A DNA stretch of 64,000 bases. Source: Phaseolus vulgaris. Its lineage: Eukaryota; Streptophyta; Magnoliopsida; Fabales; Fabaceae. A program made the position numbers and the translations under genes. Below, piece after piece: positions 11,350 through 22,156 of the stretch (position 1 is its first letter; the number at the start of each line of letters is the position of its first letter). The DNA is taken from contig NC_023756.2 in assembly GCF_000499845.2 (NCBI RefSeq), forward strand, positions 4,831,306-4,895,305. The letters are read 5' to 3'. A model generated the notes under the pieces. The model was not told where the DNA came from, made no database searches, and saw only the letters and a list, made by a program, of their open reading frames with translations.

Positions 11350-13163
11350 CTAAACAATATTCAAACTTGGCCCTTGTAACCACCTTCCCTTGTAGCGAAC
11401 ATCTTCTTTATTAGAAAATTCTTCTTTCTTTGCAAATATCCATTTGCACCCAATTGCCTTCTTACCTTTTGGTAATTGTGCCAACTTCCACGTCTTGTTC
11501 TTCTTCAAAGACTGCATCTCCTCTCCCATCGCACCCACCCAATTACCACTCTCTGAACTCAGAATGGCTTCTGGGTAAGTGGATGGAATGTCATCAACAA
11601 CTGGAAGTGCATAGGCAACCATATCCATGAAACGAGCAGGCTTCTGAATATCTCGTCTCTGTCTTCTACTGCAATTGGCGCTGATTGTTGTTGAGATTCT
11701 TGGGTAGGAACCTCTTCCTCATCTGACTCTTCTTCTGCCATAGGAGAGTCACTTGTGGTATTTCGTGTTGGGATCACCACTGTCTGCTCAAACTCCACCT
11801 GCTTCCGGGCACACTCCACCTGTTGCGGAGTACTATCAGCTCCTTCTGGATTTACCTTCTTTAACATGGCAGATTCATCAAAGGTAACATCCCTGCTGAT
11901 AATCGTCTTCTTTGCCTCTAGACACCACAAACGGTATCCCTTCACTCCAGGACTAAAGCCCATGAAAAGAGCCTTCTTTGCCCGTGGATCCAACTTTGAT
12001 TCAATCACATGATAATATGCAATAGAACCAAAAACATGCAAAGAATCATAATCAGTTGCAGGTTTTCCAGACCATACCTCTAACGGGGTTTTGCCATCTA
12101 TAGCAGATGATGGCAAACGATTGACGAGATGTTGAGCGTATGTCACAGCCTCAGCCCAAAACTCTCTGCCTAACTCAGCATTAGACAACATACAACGAAC
12201 TTTCTCCACAAGTGTCTTGTTCATACGCTCTGACACCCCATTCTGTTGTGGTGTTTTTCTAACAGTGAAGTGCCGAACTATGCCACAATCTTGGCATACC
12301 TTCAGGAACGGATCACTCTTGTATTCTCCTCCATTGTCTGTTCGGAGAACCTTAATCTTCCTTCCTGTCTGGTTTTCAACTTCAGCTTTCCACTTAAGGA
12401 AAATTTCAAGCACATCATTTTTGTTCTTCATAGTAAACACCCAAACTCTCCTGGAAAAATCATCCACAAAAGTGACAAAATAATGCCTACCTCCGATTGA
12501 CGGAGTCTTGGCAGGTCCTCACACATCTGAATGCACATAATCCAGAATACCCTTGGTATTGTGAATTGCAGTGCCAAACTTCACTCTTCGTTGTTTTCCC
12601 AGAACACAATGCTCACAAAATTCAAGTTTGCAAGCCTTCGTACCTTTCAACAATCCCTGCTTGGTAAGAATTTGCAAGGATTTCTCTCCAGCATGTCCCA
12701 ACTTCATATGCCACAACTTCGCTGCCTTAGCATCCTTCTTAGAGCTAGAAGTTGTTGCCGCTACTGTCCCCACCGCTGTACTACCTTGGTAGTAATACAA
12801 ATTTTTCTTCCTCACGCCTTTCAACATCACCAGTGCTCCTGAAGTTGCTTTAAGAATTCCATCTCGCATCGTCACAACTAGGCCTTTAGATTCTAAAGCC
12901 CCCAATGAGATGAGATTCTTCTTCAACTTTGGCACGTACCGTACATCCCGCAAAATTCTGGTGGATCCATCATGATTCCGCAGCTTGATTGAACCTATCC
13001 CGACTGTCTTACATGGATTATCATTACCCATGTAAACAACCCCGCCATCGAGTTCTTTAAAATCAAAGAACCATTCCCGAATGGGACACATATGATAGGT
13101 ACAACCTGAATCCAATATCCACTCATCTGGATGCAATGATGCTGAAAGCGAGACAATCAACAC
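11350..13163 (-). pseudogene. Copia pol remnant: protease, GAG-pre-integrase, integrase, RT start
   Basis: From right to left on the - strand come the retropepsin motif LDSGCTYHMCP, the pre-integrase zinc-binding region (LWHMKLGHAGEKS ... CEHCVLGKQ), then the integrase core (DDFSRRVWVF, TDNGGEYKS, QQNGVSERMN). After a frame change near 11600 comes the beginning of RT (KAIGCKWIFAKK). One TGA at about 12519 replaces the Trp of the conserved DVWGP segment; the frame is identical on both sides, so this is a single nonsense change. The RT palm and RNase H are absent. The segment upstream of the protease runs straight into the leader, showing that gag was deleted. Confidence 0.9.
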
Positions 13164-13292
13164 ATCACTTTTGCTTTCTGCAACATTTGCATCTTGCAGA
13201 GCCTCCCTTCTTGATCTTTATTTGCCATTATAGACTCACAATATAATATTCAATATTACAAATAATTTCAAACAACCCAAGGGCGAACCTTC

Positions 13293-13306
13293 GGCTCTTG
13301 ATACCA
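13293..13306 (-). other. Copia primer binding site
   Basis: On the - strand TGGTATCAAGAGCC follows the 5' LTR after two bases. It matches the usual plant copia PBS complementary to the initiator tRNA-Met 3' end (TGGTATCAGAGC type), with one extra A. Confidence 0.85.
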
Positions 13307-13308
13307 CT

Positions 13309-13630
13309 TGTTGGGAAAAACGGGTAATTTTCCCACTAAAACAAAACCCTAACAGAGCTACCTGACAAATAATATTAAATAAATAAAGCGGAATAATAAA
13401 AGAGATAAAGAGGAAAAAAACACACCCGAAAATTGTTAACGGAGTTCGGCCTCTTTAGCCTAATCTCCGAGCACAGCAAAAACAACTCCCTTTTATTATT
13501 ATGAGAGAAGATATTACAAAATTTGGGATATATAACAGTGAAGGAGAAGAGTTTAATTTATAACCCTCAAACCTCCTTCCCAAACAATGAACCCACCGAT
13601 GTGGGACTTGGGATTAAGCCAAAATCAACA
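13309..13630 (-). repeat. 5' LTR of copia element
   Basis: 322 bp, matching 10896-11216. The AGTTC target duplication follows at 13631-13635. Confidence 0.95.
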
Positions 13631-13633
13631 AGT

Positions 13634-13966
13634 TCAACATATCATACTAGCACTAAAAGACTTTAACGACACAGTGGTGTCAAACCGAGAGGAATGCTTC
13701 CACACGCTTGAGTCCACCCAGTCATACCTAGGAGCTCGACTAGGCGGGAGGTCCAATTCAACGACACCCTCAATGGGGTTAACCGAAAGACAAATATCCT
13801 CGACCATCCCACCTGCACTAGCTTTGCTGCTAATACAAGAAGACTTTGAAGAACTTGGAGAACTCTTTGAAGCTGTCTCTGAAAGATGGACAACGTCAAG
13901 TAGAGGCATGCTTCTGACAACCTTAGAAACCCTACAAGTTGAACTATCAGACAAGGAAAACACGGT
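13634..13966 (-). pseudogene. Antisense-ORF relic of a Tat-like gypsy element
   Basis: An open - strand stretch of about 110 codons is Ser-rich (SSPSSSKSSCISSK) and ends YDWVDSSVWKHSSRFDTT, VSLKSFSAS and a stop exactly at the copia insertion point. On the + side it is followed at 14272-14287 by a purine-rich PPT-like tract and a gypsy LTR in + orientation. A TATA-like box (TATAAATATA on the - strand, near 14060) lies upstream. An ORF antisense to the element, between pol and the 3' LTR, is a known feature of Tat/Retand gypsy elements, so I read this as the start of such an ORF. No in-frame ATG is visible at its beginning. I cannot name the protein. Confidence 0.45.
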
Positions 13967-14287
13967 TACCTCAAGTTTTTTTTTTGGACTCGGTAGTATG
14001 TTGGAGAAGAAGAAATGATGAGAAGAAAAAGTAAGAAAAGGAGGGGACCACTAATTATATTTATAGACTCAAGAACTACATTGGAATATGAACCGATAAA
14101 AAAAATCTAAACCGTTGGATCAAAACAACAGAATGACTAAGATCGTGTGACGGTTCGCGAGCTGAAAAGACACATCAGCCACGTGTCAAATCATGCGCGA
14201 AGCCCAAGACCCCTCATCTTGCGACCAAACGGTAGGAACTAAAACATTAGACTTTTCGCCTTTGCAAGATGCTCAAGCTTGGGGGCC

Positions 14288-14680
14288 TGTATCCTATCAA
14301 AAGTCGATCAATCGAATTTCTGATAAGGCATTCGGCTACCCAGCTTATTGGTCGTTACTTCATAGAGGTTGATTAAAGCCAAAAACATATTAAGGATAAT
14401 AAAACATGATTAAAGGGTTATTGGGTCTACGCTAATCCTCACAGAGCACAAAGCCCAATAGAAAAGTATAAATAGAGGTAGACCCCATGACAAAAGGTAA
14501 TGACTCTTTTAGTTCTTAATCCATATAGACATATCACCACTAAAGCTAACTTGAGCGTTAAAGTGTCTTTACAGATACCCCACCCCTAAGACCTAACAAA
14601 CGGATAGCGGAAGAACATTATAGAGAGAAGATACTTGATAGGGGATATTCGGTCTCGTACATTGTAAGAACAAACATCAA
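14288..14680 (+). mobile_element. Gypsy 3' LTR with preceding PPT
   Basis: The purine-rich tract CAAGCTTGGGGGCC is followed by TGTATCCTATC, the usual PPT/LTR junction of Tat-type gypsy elements. The LTR contains a TATA box (AGTATAAATAGAGG near 14465) and the segment 'acttgagcgttaaagtgtct', which matches in style 'cgctcaagtgagt' and the GAGCGTCGGAGTG region of the 31126-36967 LTRs. The right end is uncertain (14670-14690). No internal pol remains. Confidence 0.65.
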
Positions 14681-14926
14681 CCACAAGTTTAAAATTTATA
14701 TGTCTAAGTCTAATAAGGAAGCACACACACTATATAGGTTTCATGAAAACATCAAAAATCTGAAAGTAAGTAGGTTTTGTGAAAATGTTAGTAACTGGGA
14801 AGTAGGTTGGAAGGGGAATGAGTTGGAGTAAAGGCTTTTTCATGAACAAAGTGAAGATTTAACTCAAAGTGTTTGGAGTGAGAATGCATCATAGATTTTG
14901 TTGTCATGAGAACAAAATCAAGATTA

Positions 14927-15361
14927 CACTACAAGAAAATTATTAAATAAAAACTATATTTAGAAACAAAAAATAACTAGTGATTGTATTGACTAAATTA
15001 GATATTATTTTAGAGAATAAAAAAATTATTGGTATTTAAAGTGGTTTATTTTATTAATAAGAATTTATAAGATAGTTTTTAAATTGGATCTAAATTAGTA
15101 CAAGGTTTTAAGTACTAATATTTAGATTCTAAACTAGTCTCTAAAAAGACTAATTTAGAATATAAAGTAGTTAATAATTAAAACCTTGTTAGTTAATAGT
15201 TAGATACCAATTTACAAATTACTTTATAATTTTTTTATTAATAATATAAAATTTTAGATATCAATAATTTTTTAGTTTATAAAATAGTCTTAATTTAGTT
15301 AATATAGTAACTATATTTTGGTCTCTAAAATTAATTTCTATTTAATGATTTTCTTCTGGTG
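14927..15361. mobile_element. CACTA-type MITE, complete, TTA target duplication
   Basis: A 435-bp element has inverted ends: CACTACAAGAAAATTATTAA at the left, and the complement of CACCAGAAGAAAATCATTAA at the right. It is flanked by TTA on both sides (14924-14926, 15362-15364), the 3-bp duplication expected of CACTA elements. The interior is AT-rich and itself largely inverted-repeat, with no coding capacity. It must have been mobilised by a CACTA transposase in trans. Confidence 0.9.
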
Positions 15362-15364
15362 TTA

Positions 15365-16420
15365 TTTGAATACACTTTAGGAATATTAGTCGTAATGTGT
15401 AGTTTGGTGAGATGGGATTGGACCCAACTGATGCTAGCACGCTGCTATGCTCCTTTATTTAGCTTGGTACTACTATCGGAAATAATTTTTTATTTGTGAG
15501 AGTCCCATGAGATTAAGTTGTATCCAAGATACACATAATAACCAGTTGTAGATCGTTATTGTCTAGATCAGATCCCTAGTCTACATCACTAAAGTCGATG
15601 ATGGAAAAACTAGAACACGGGTGAAGAACAAGACCATGATGCATTGTGCCAACTAAGTACCGTAAAACCCATTTGACAACCTTCCAGTGATGTTCTTCAG
15701 AGTTATGCATGTATTAGCAAACTTTGTTGACAGATAACGAGAGCTCCAATCTAGTGATAATAAGGTATTGTAGAACACCGACTACAAATCTATAATGAGT
15801 GGAGTCTTGAATAACAATGATTATATCTTGTATTATCTTGAGAGAAGAGATCATAAGGGTTGGTTGAGGACGAACAATTTATCATGTGTGTTTTGCAAGA
15901 AGCTCTTTGGTATATTTGGTTTGAGTTAGAGGAAGACTGTCATCAAATGTAGGAGAAACCTTTATTCTAAGAAAGTAGTGAAGGTAACCAACGTCTTTTA
16001 ACGGAAATTTGGATTAAAGAACGTTGGTGAATTGTTGAACAATGGTAGTTGTGTTTCTAGTGATGATTACGTCATCAACGTATATGAGAATGTATAATGT
16101 GTTACCATGCCAAAATTTGATGAAGAAAGATGAGTCGTCGACTCAAGCATGAAAGCTCATATATAATAGAGTTTGACTTAGTTTGTAAAACCAGGAGTGA
16201 GGAGTTTGCTTCAAGTCGTAGATAACTTTATTGAATTTGTAGACAAGAAGATGGTGATCAGAATTGAAACCCGGTGGTTGTTCCATAAAGACAGTCTCAT
16301 GGAAATTGGCATGAGAAAATGCATTATCAATATCATGATGAATGAGTCACTTCATAAACAACACTTGAATGATCACACAAATTGTGACAAAGTTGACAAC
16401 TGAATTAAATGTACTAGATT
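15365..16420 (-). pseudogene. Ty1/copia reverse transcriptase/RNase H relic
   Basis: Read on the - strand with frame changes, the segment gives ETVFMEQPPGF, then HLVYKFNKVIYDLKQTP, the RT catalytic YVDD within LYILIYVDDVIITRN (YVDD codons at 16071-16082), then HWKVVKWVLRYLVGTMHHG of the connection region and SFSIIDFSDVD at the start of RNase H. Several stops and frameshifts make it non-functional. No LTRs were found on either side. The neighbouring MITE and gypsy LTR suggest layered insertions. Confidence 0.85.
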
Positions 16421-16429
16421 TTTTCGTTT

Positions 16430-17899
16430 TATACCGTACTAGATTTTTTTTTATATGTCATACCAAATACTAAATAATATGAACAATTATAATAATAGAT
16501 ATTCAATAAATATCTTAATCACAAAATTTATTATTTATAAAATTTTATATTATAAAAAATAAAATAAAATATTTATAAAAATAATAAATATTTTATAAAA
16601 AAATAAAATTTTCAAAATATTTTTTTAAAAATTCTCTTTAGAAAAATCTAACTTACTAAATTTACTTAAAGTATTAAAATATTAAAGTGATGTTTATTTT
16701 AATAACCTTATAAAATATTTTAATTAAAGGAAAAAATATTGATTAACACCTTAAACGATAATTTACACTTTATCTATATCTAGAAAGAAAAAAAATGTAA
16801 CTTTAAAACATATATATATATATAATAAATATCTTTTAAAAAATAAAAATGTTTATCATTCAAAATGGTCTACTTGCTTACCACATCGTTTGTTGAAAAG
16901 TGTCATATGGACAAAAGATGAAAAATATTTCCTTGACACCACAGAAAAAATATACTTAACACTATAATAATATAATAATATTTAAAAATAAAAAATAAAT
17001 TAAATATAAATATACTAAACACTATATTATATAATATAAAATATTTAAAATTAAAAAAATATATAATCAAAATATTATTTTATTAATTTGTAGAATGTAT
17101 GTTTTATACTATTTGTGTTGTTAAGATATATAAAAAAAAATACCTCCTAGTGCTTTATTCAAGATAATTAGTTGCATCACATCAGAACAAAAGAAAATAA
17201 ATAAACTACCTGCGTGAACTAGTTGATAACAAAAGCATAATTTCCACAAAAGAATTATTATATGAACATGATGCCTTGATACCCATTTTTTCTTCTTCAC
17301 CCAGTTTAATAACTTTTAATATTATTATTTTAATTATTTTTAATATCATTTAATTACAATTTTATTTTTTATTATATATTTTTTATTAAAACTGTCAGAA
17401 TTATACAACTCTTTGAATCTGTCAGAATTGTATAATTTTCAATTTTAACTTTTTGAAATTTCAAAGTAGACAAATTATTCTTCAACACTCCCATTCTTCA
17501 CATATTCACATTTATAACTCCGTTTAATAATAAAATATTATATTTAACTAATAAAATAAATATAAACAAAATTGATGTGACAATAAGGGATGTTGACGTG
17601 ACAATAAGGGATTTTCAGGCTACACCCCACTCTGAAGTTGACGTGACAATAAGGGATGTTTTGGTAAAATGATATTAGACGTAGAGGAAAAAGATGAGAA
17701 CGTTTTTTTTTTTAAAAGGAGTAATGATATATGAACAATTTCAATTTTTTATACAATCACCTTGCAACTCCCAATACTATTATTTTAATATATTTTTTTA
17801 TATCATTTAATTACAAATTTACCCTTTACTATATATATTTAATTCTAAACCTATCACATCAAGAATTGTATACAACTCCAAGAGTTGTTAAACTATCAT
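16430..17899. other. AT-rich intergenic spacer
   Basis: No gene. There are long TA-rich runs (16500-16640, 16800-17080). The part near 17728-17895 resembles 2935-3110. The stretch contains the short GTGACAATAAGGGAT repeats listed separately. Confidence 0.5.
17572..17658. repeat. 21-bp repeat, three copies
   Basis: 'ttga(t/c)gtgacaataaggga' occurs at 17572 and 17593 directly in tandem, and again at 17638 after about 24 bp of other sequence. Confidence 0.85.
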
Positions 17900-18260
17900 T
17901 TTCCTTTCAAAAACTCCGCTTCAGTTATCGTCAAAGCTTTCGAATAGAGAAGAAACTGCCCCTTGTTGAGTGTCTTTGTGCTTCGTTATTTGTGAAGACT
18001 TTGAATCCTAAGAAGGCGAGGACTGTGTGGGGATTGCGACGGAGTGAGCGGAGTTAGCCGAGTGCAGCGGAGTCGGAGGAGAACTTTTTGTTTTCAAAAA
18101 ACCTGCTTCAGTCAGTGTCAAAGGTTTGGAAAAGAGAAGAAACTCCCCCTTGTTGAGTGTCTATGTGCTACGTTATTTGCAAAGACGTTGAACCCTAAGG
18201 CGAGGATTGTGTGTGGACTACAGCGGAGTGAGCGAAGTGTGGCCGAGTCAGAATAGGTTT
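17900..18260 (+). repeat. Two diverged 187-bp tandem units with protein-like content
   Basis: Unit 1 begins about 17900 and unit 2 about 18087; the period is 187 bp (CCTTGTTGAG at 17961 and 18148). Both units translate in + frames to the same peptide pattern: FQK, then a basic stretch, EKKLPLVECLCA, LF(V/A)KTLNPK, R(T/I)V, GL.RSERS. Conservation at peptide level suggests ancient coding sequence, but there is no start, the units are in different frames, and I do not recognise the family. It could also be a non-coding satellite-like duplication. Confidence 0.6.
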
Positions 18261-18269
18261 CCTTGGGGG

Positions 18270-18900
18270 TGCGAAGAAGTTGCGGAAAAAAGTGTGTAGG
18301 GTTTATTTTTGTGTGCTTTTTGTGGTTGTTTTTTGAATGCATTGGTGTTGTGGCCGTTTTGGTTTTGAATGCATTGTTTAGGTTTAGGGTTTTATTTCGG
18401 AAATACATGGTTGTAACAGGACGTGATGAATGTGGGTCACTTTCTTAATAACGTGCCTTGTCGAAGTGTAGGAAATATATCCCAAAATTCTCAATAACTT
18501 CCTGCATACAAGCAAACCCAACAAATTTAACGTATATTCATCTATGTTTATACACCTACCACTGTAATAACATAAAAGAAGAACAAGTAGTTGAAACATG
18601 CTTGAGAAAGTGCTAAAGCTTCGTGTTTGGAACTGTTATATCCATGACTGACAATGATGTTGTGATAGTGGTGATAAAATTCAATGTGAATGTTAATGTC
18701 TTGAATTAGTGACACTGTGAAATGTAAGTGGTGACCCTTTTATTTTTATGTGGTGACCTGTGAAACACTTTTTGCAGTGTGATGTTGTCTTACAAGTGAA
18801 TGTTTGCATGTTCTATTTAGGTGTTGTGAGGGCTGAAAATAGAGTCTGTGAGTTTTCCTTTCCTTGATGTTTAGACTGCTTTATTGGTGGTTTCTTTGCT
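18270..18900. other. Intergenic, unassigned
   Basis: A G/T-rich + strand segment (18260-18400) then mixed sequence. No gene was recognised, and the short frames here lack family features. Confidence 0.4.
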
Positions 18901-18904
18901 TTCC

Positions 18905-19465
18905 TTGATGTTTAGACTTCTTTGGTTACTGAGTTTTATGGAGTTATACATGCTATTGAACAAACTCAAAAGATGGGTGTTAATAGTTTATGGCTTGAAT
19001 GTGATTTTCCCTTGGTTTGTGTTACATTTACTGTTAGGACTAATATTCCTTGAATGCTTTGTAATAGGTGAAACACTTATCTTAACTACTATGGAAAAAA
19101 CAAGTTTAATTTTTATATATTTTTCGTGAAGGAAATGTATGTCTTGATAAGCTTGCTAACTTAGGCTTTATTCATAAAGAGTATTTTCATTGGTATAATA
19201 GACTTTCATCTAGTCTTTTCTTATAGTTCTTTATTAATAGGTATAGATTACCTATGTACCATTTTTGTTAATATATGGGTTTTGATCTAGTCTCTTATAT
19301 TTTCTTCTATTTTCTTTCTTTATTCTTGTAATAATATTTTTTCATATGATGACAGATGATTGTTGTTAATTGAGTTGTTAGCCTAACTGAGATGTCAAGT
19401 TTCATAATGATGTCTAACATGAAAACTTTTATAAAATAAATAAACATAATTTATTACTTAAAAAA
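18905..19465 (+). mobile_element. LINE (non-LTR) 3' end with RNase H-like domain relic
   Basis: With frameshifts, the + strand reads as the RVT_3/RNase H-like domain that ends plant L1-type elements. It gives YGVIHAIEQTQKMGVNSLW and ECDFPLVCVTF, then a NIPW..CNRW-like segment, a degraded EGNVC-like segment and a LISLLT stop ALFIKS stretch. A non-coding tail and an A-rich stretch near 19445-19470 follow. The 5' part (ORF1, endonuclease, RT) is absent, as expected for 5'-truncated LINEs. No target duplication was identified. Confidence 0.6.
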
Positions 19466-19688
19466 AATATGTAACCATCTTCTAATCATTTCTCCCCTTC
19501 TCAAAACACATTCTTTCTCACACACACTCATATACATTTCACTTCTTCGTAAAATCCACTTTATTTGAATGTTATTGAAATCTAAATAGTACTTTTGAAA
19601 CTAAATATTTGAATAATAATTTCTTTTTATATTTTATTGTCAATAAAAGTTGTGCCTAACTTGGTGTGGGGAGAGGTCTTGGTCCTCC

Positions 19689-19692
<4 letters not shown>

Positions 19693-19731
<39 letters not shown>

Positions 19732-19738
19732 TAATATA
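19693..19738. repeat. (TA)n microsatellite
   Basis: An uninterrupted run of about 23 TA dinucleotides. Confidence 0.98.
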
Positions 19739-19739
19739 T

Positions 19740-20404
19740 AAATAAAAATAATTCTTTTTAATTTTAATTTATAAGTGATAGTTAGAGCACAACTTTGTTT
19801 TATTTAAGAACATAATAATCCAAATGTAGTGTTTCAATTTAGACGTGGTTCATTTACGCTATGGGATAATTGATGTCATGTGGAACAATTTCCTCCCTCA
19901 TCAATTGTTGTAGGAACCAAACTTTTCGATTATGACTTCACTCACTTAATCTACGTCATATAACAATTGATGCAACTTGCAACTATTTCTCCCTCAACAA
20001 TTATCATCCCACATTTTATTTTATTCCCTATTTCAACTTATAGGAGATGTAAATCTCCATTTTTGCAGGAGTAACACTGGATACATTCCAAAACAAATGT
20101 TGTGTGTCAACACTCAATTTTGTATGGATAAATAAAAATTTGTTTCTAATTTTTTTTAAAAAAAAATATGTGTTCAATTGATTTAGAAAAAAAAAATGGA
20201 ATTTTTAATTAAAAAATAAAAAAGTAAAAATCATAAATTTAAAAAATAATAAAGCTTAAAAAAGAAAATAATAACAAAAATTTAAAATTAAATCTGAATC
20301 CTTAAAATTATTTTAAAAAATATTACAAATCTAAAAAGTAGCATTATTTTCTTTTTATTAAAATTTCAAATGTTTAAAAATATATTTTAGTATTCATTTT
20401 GTTT
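19740..20404. other. AT-rich intergenic spacer
   Basis: No gene or element recognised. It is rich in A/T runs from 20130 on, and borders duplication copy 2. Confidence 0.5.
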
Positions 20405-20584
20405 TTTAAAAAAATATTAAAAAAATGAAAACAACCCATTTTTCCTTAAACCTAAAAAAAAGGATAAAAACAAAAATCAAAATAAAATCAAAACAATTTT
20501 CTCTAACAACTTCTCTCCCCTTCTCACATTTATCGAGTTTTCTTCCCTTACTCACCAACAAATAAGACAAAAAGCTAGATATGT

Positions 20585-20860
20585 CACTACAAGAAAAAAT
20601 AATTTTAACGGATTTCTTTTTATATTATACAGGGTTAAAACTTTTATTAAGTCATTTACATAGAGTTGCAGTTTCTCCCGCTAAATCAACCTTGGAGAAC
20701 GTGTTCCCTGAGGTTTTTTTAAACCTTAGGAAAAGTCTTTCAAAATCTCTGTTAAATACTATGGGTTTAAGAACCTCCGTAAAAGACCATGAGTTTCAAA
20801 ACCTCTGTAAAATACCATAGGTTTAAGAACCTCAAAAAAATTCCATAAAATGACTTGCCA
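20585..20860 (+). mobile_element. CACTA transposon terminus (copy 2)
   Basis: CACTACAAGAAAAA start and subterminal motifs equal to 240-530, with small differences. No opposite end and no transposase are visible. The inner limit is approximate. Confidence 0.6.
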
Positions 20861-21714
20861 TTTGAAATAACCTTCAATCTCATTTTCCACCATCTCTAAC
20901 AATCCTCTTAACTTCTCTCTTCCACCATAGAGACATTTCTCTTCGACATAGGCTCAATGACTGCCGACGACAATCCTAACAGAGAATCACAATTTAGCCA
21001 CACTTATGTTTATTATATCTAAGGAGAAGAAACATTAAATAAGGCACTATCTTCTTCTTACTCCAATGTTGCTTCTTCCATCAAGTTATTGCTCCAACTT
21101 GGGTCACAAGTCACTGTTACCTAACTCGACAACAACTGGTATTATCACTGTTTTATATATCGTAAATAATTGCATTATCTATTAAATGTGGGCTTCAAAG
21201 TCATGTGTGTTTCTTGGCTAAAGATTACAAGAACATATTGCAAGGAGAAATTAACTTTATTACTTTTCATTTTCACAGTGAATTAATTATTAGATACATT
21301 TTAAAATAAAGGTCTTAATTCAAAATATTTCAAAATTATAAGAATTAAATATTAACAATTGTAACTAAAACTAAAAGTGCACATTAAATATATGTACATC
21401 AAAAGTTAAAACAAAATAAGTCAAGTTTTTTGAAGTATGAGCTCGTAACAAAAAAAACTATGAATTATATAAACCAACTACCATCAATCATAAAAAATAT
21501 GCAAATAATGTTTAAATACTTATTATCCAACATTAATTGTTGATATATTTATTATCCAAGGTTATTTTATTGAATTTTTAAAATAAATTTTTGAAACTTT
21601 AGAAAACTTATTTGTAATATAAAGTTATACTTTCAAAATTTTATTATTTTGCTGAGAAGCACCATCCAACAAAGAACAACATTTCTACGAAAACAGAATA
21701 TATCAGCAGATATA
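20861..21714. other. Non-coding spacer within duplication copy 2
   Basis: No gene. It aligns with copy 1 up to about 21420. About 21421-21655 is different from copy 1, AT-rich and without recognisable ends. Confidence 0.5.
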
Positions 21715-21865
21715 GGCTTGAAATGACTCTGATACCATATTATGAAATAAACTTTAAGCCTAACTCAATCCCATAAAATCAACTCATGAAGTTATGGTTT
21801 GCACCCACTTATATACAATGAAATATCTTCATCTATAGTCGATAGTCGATGTAAGATCTCCAACA
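21715..21865 (-). mobile_element. Short LTR plus PBS fragment (TRIM-like or solo-LTR remnant)
   Basis: On the - strand the segment starts TGTTGGAGATCTTACATCG and runs about 120 bp. It continues into TATGGTATCAGAGTCA, an initiator tRNA-Met type primer binding site as used by copia/TRIM elements. No internal domain or second LTR follows. It is absent from duplication copy 1, so it inserted in this copy after the duplication, or was lost from the other. Confidence 0.6.
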
Positions 21866-22156
21866 TTTTGTTTTCCAAAAAGACTCCAAGCTAAATTGTT
21901 GCGGCTGTATAACATCTCCTTCCTCCAAGAATCATATTTTGATTGATTCTCCCCTTAAGTATGGACTGAAACGTGCTTTATCTATAGTATTGAGATTTAA
22001 CAATCAAAATCTTGTTTAGGTTTGAAAGATGGTAAAATTTTTCACGTGCAGATCTTAGTTAGTTCCTTGGAAAAATAAAGCTGCGAACCCACAAACTATA
22101 TCATTACAAAGCAAAATTAAACAGAAACAGTAATAAAGCAAAGTTCCTACAAGCAT

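Larger units (their letters stand above)
10896..13630 (-). mobile_element. Ty1/copia LTR retrotransposon, internally deleted
   Basis: LTRs of 321 and 322 bp begin TGTTGGG and end CAACA. They differ at four bases plus one 1-bp indel, and are flanked by a perfect AGTTC target duplication (10891-10895 and 13631-13635). The coding strand is -, so the 5' LTR is on the right. The PBS adjoins it, and a purine-rich PPT (gccaaggtggagatt) adjoins the left LTR. The internal region is only about 2.1 kb: gag is reduced to a few codons fused to the protease region, and everything after the start of RT is missing. It could move only with proteins from another element. High LTR identity implies a young insertion. 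It landed in the relic at 13634-13966. Confidence 0.95.

Noticed and set aside
13587..14018. + strand open frame of 143 codons
   Set aside because: It begins inside the copia LTR and crosses the target duplication. The opposite strand carries the better-supported relic.
240..20600. A single CACTA element about 20 kb long bounded by 240 and 20585
   Set aside because: Both termini are in the same orientation and lie at equivalent positions in duplicated blocks, so they are copies of one end, not the two ends of one element.
21715..21865. tRNA gene suggested by the tRNA-complementary stretch
   Set aside because: Only the short primer-binding complement is present; no cloverleaf can be formed.
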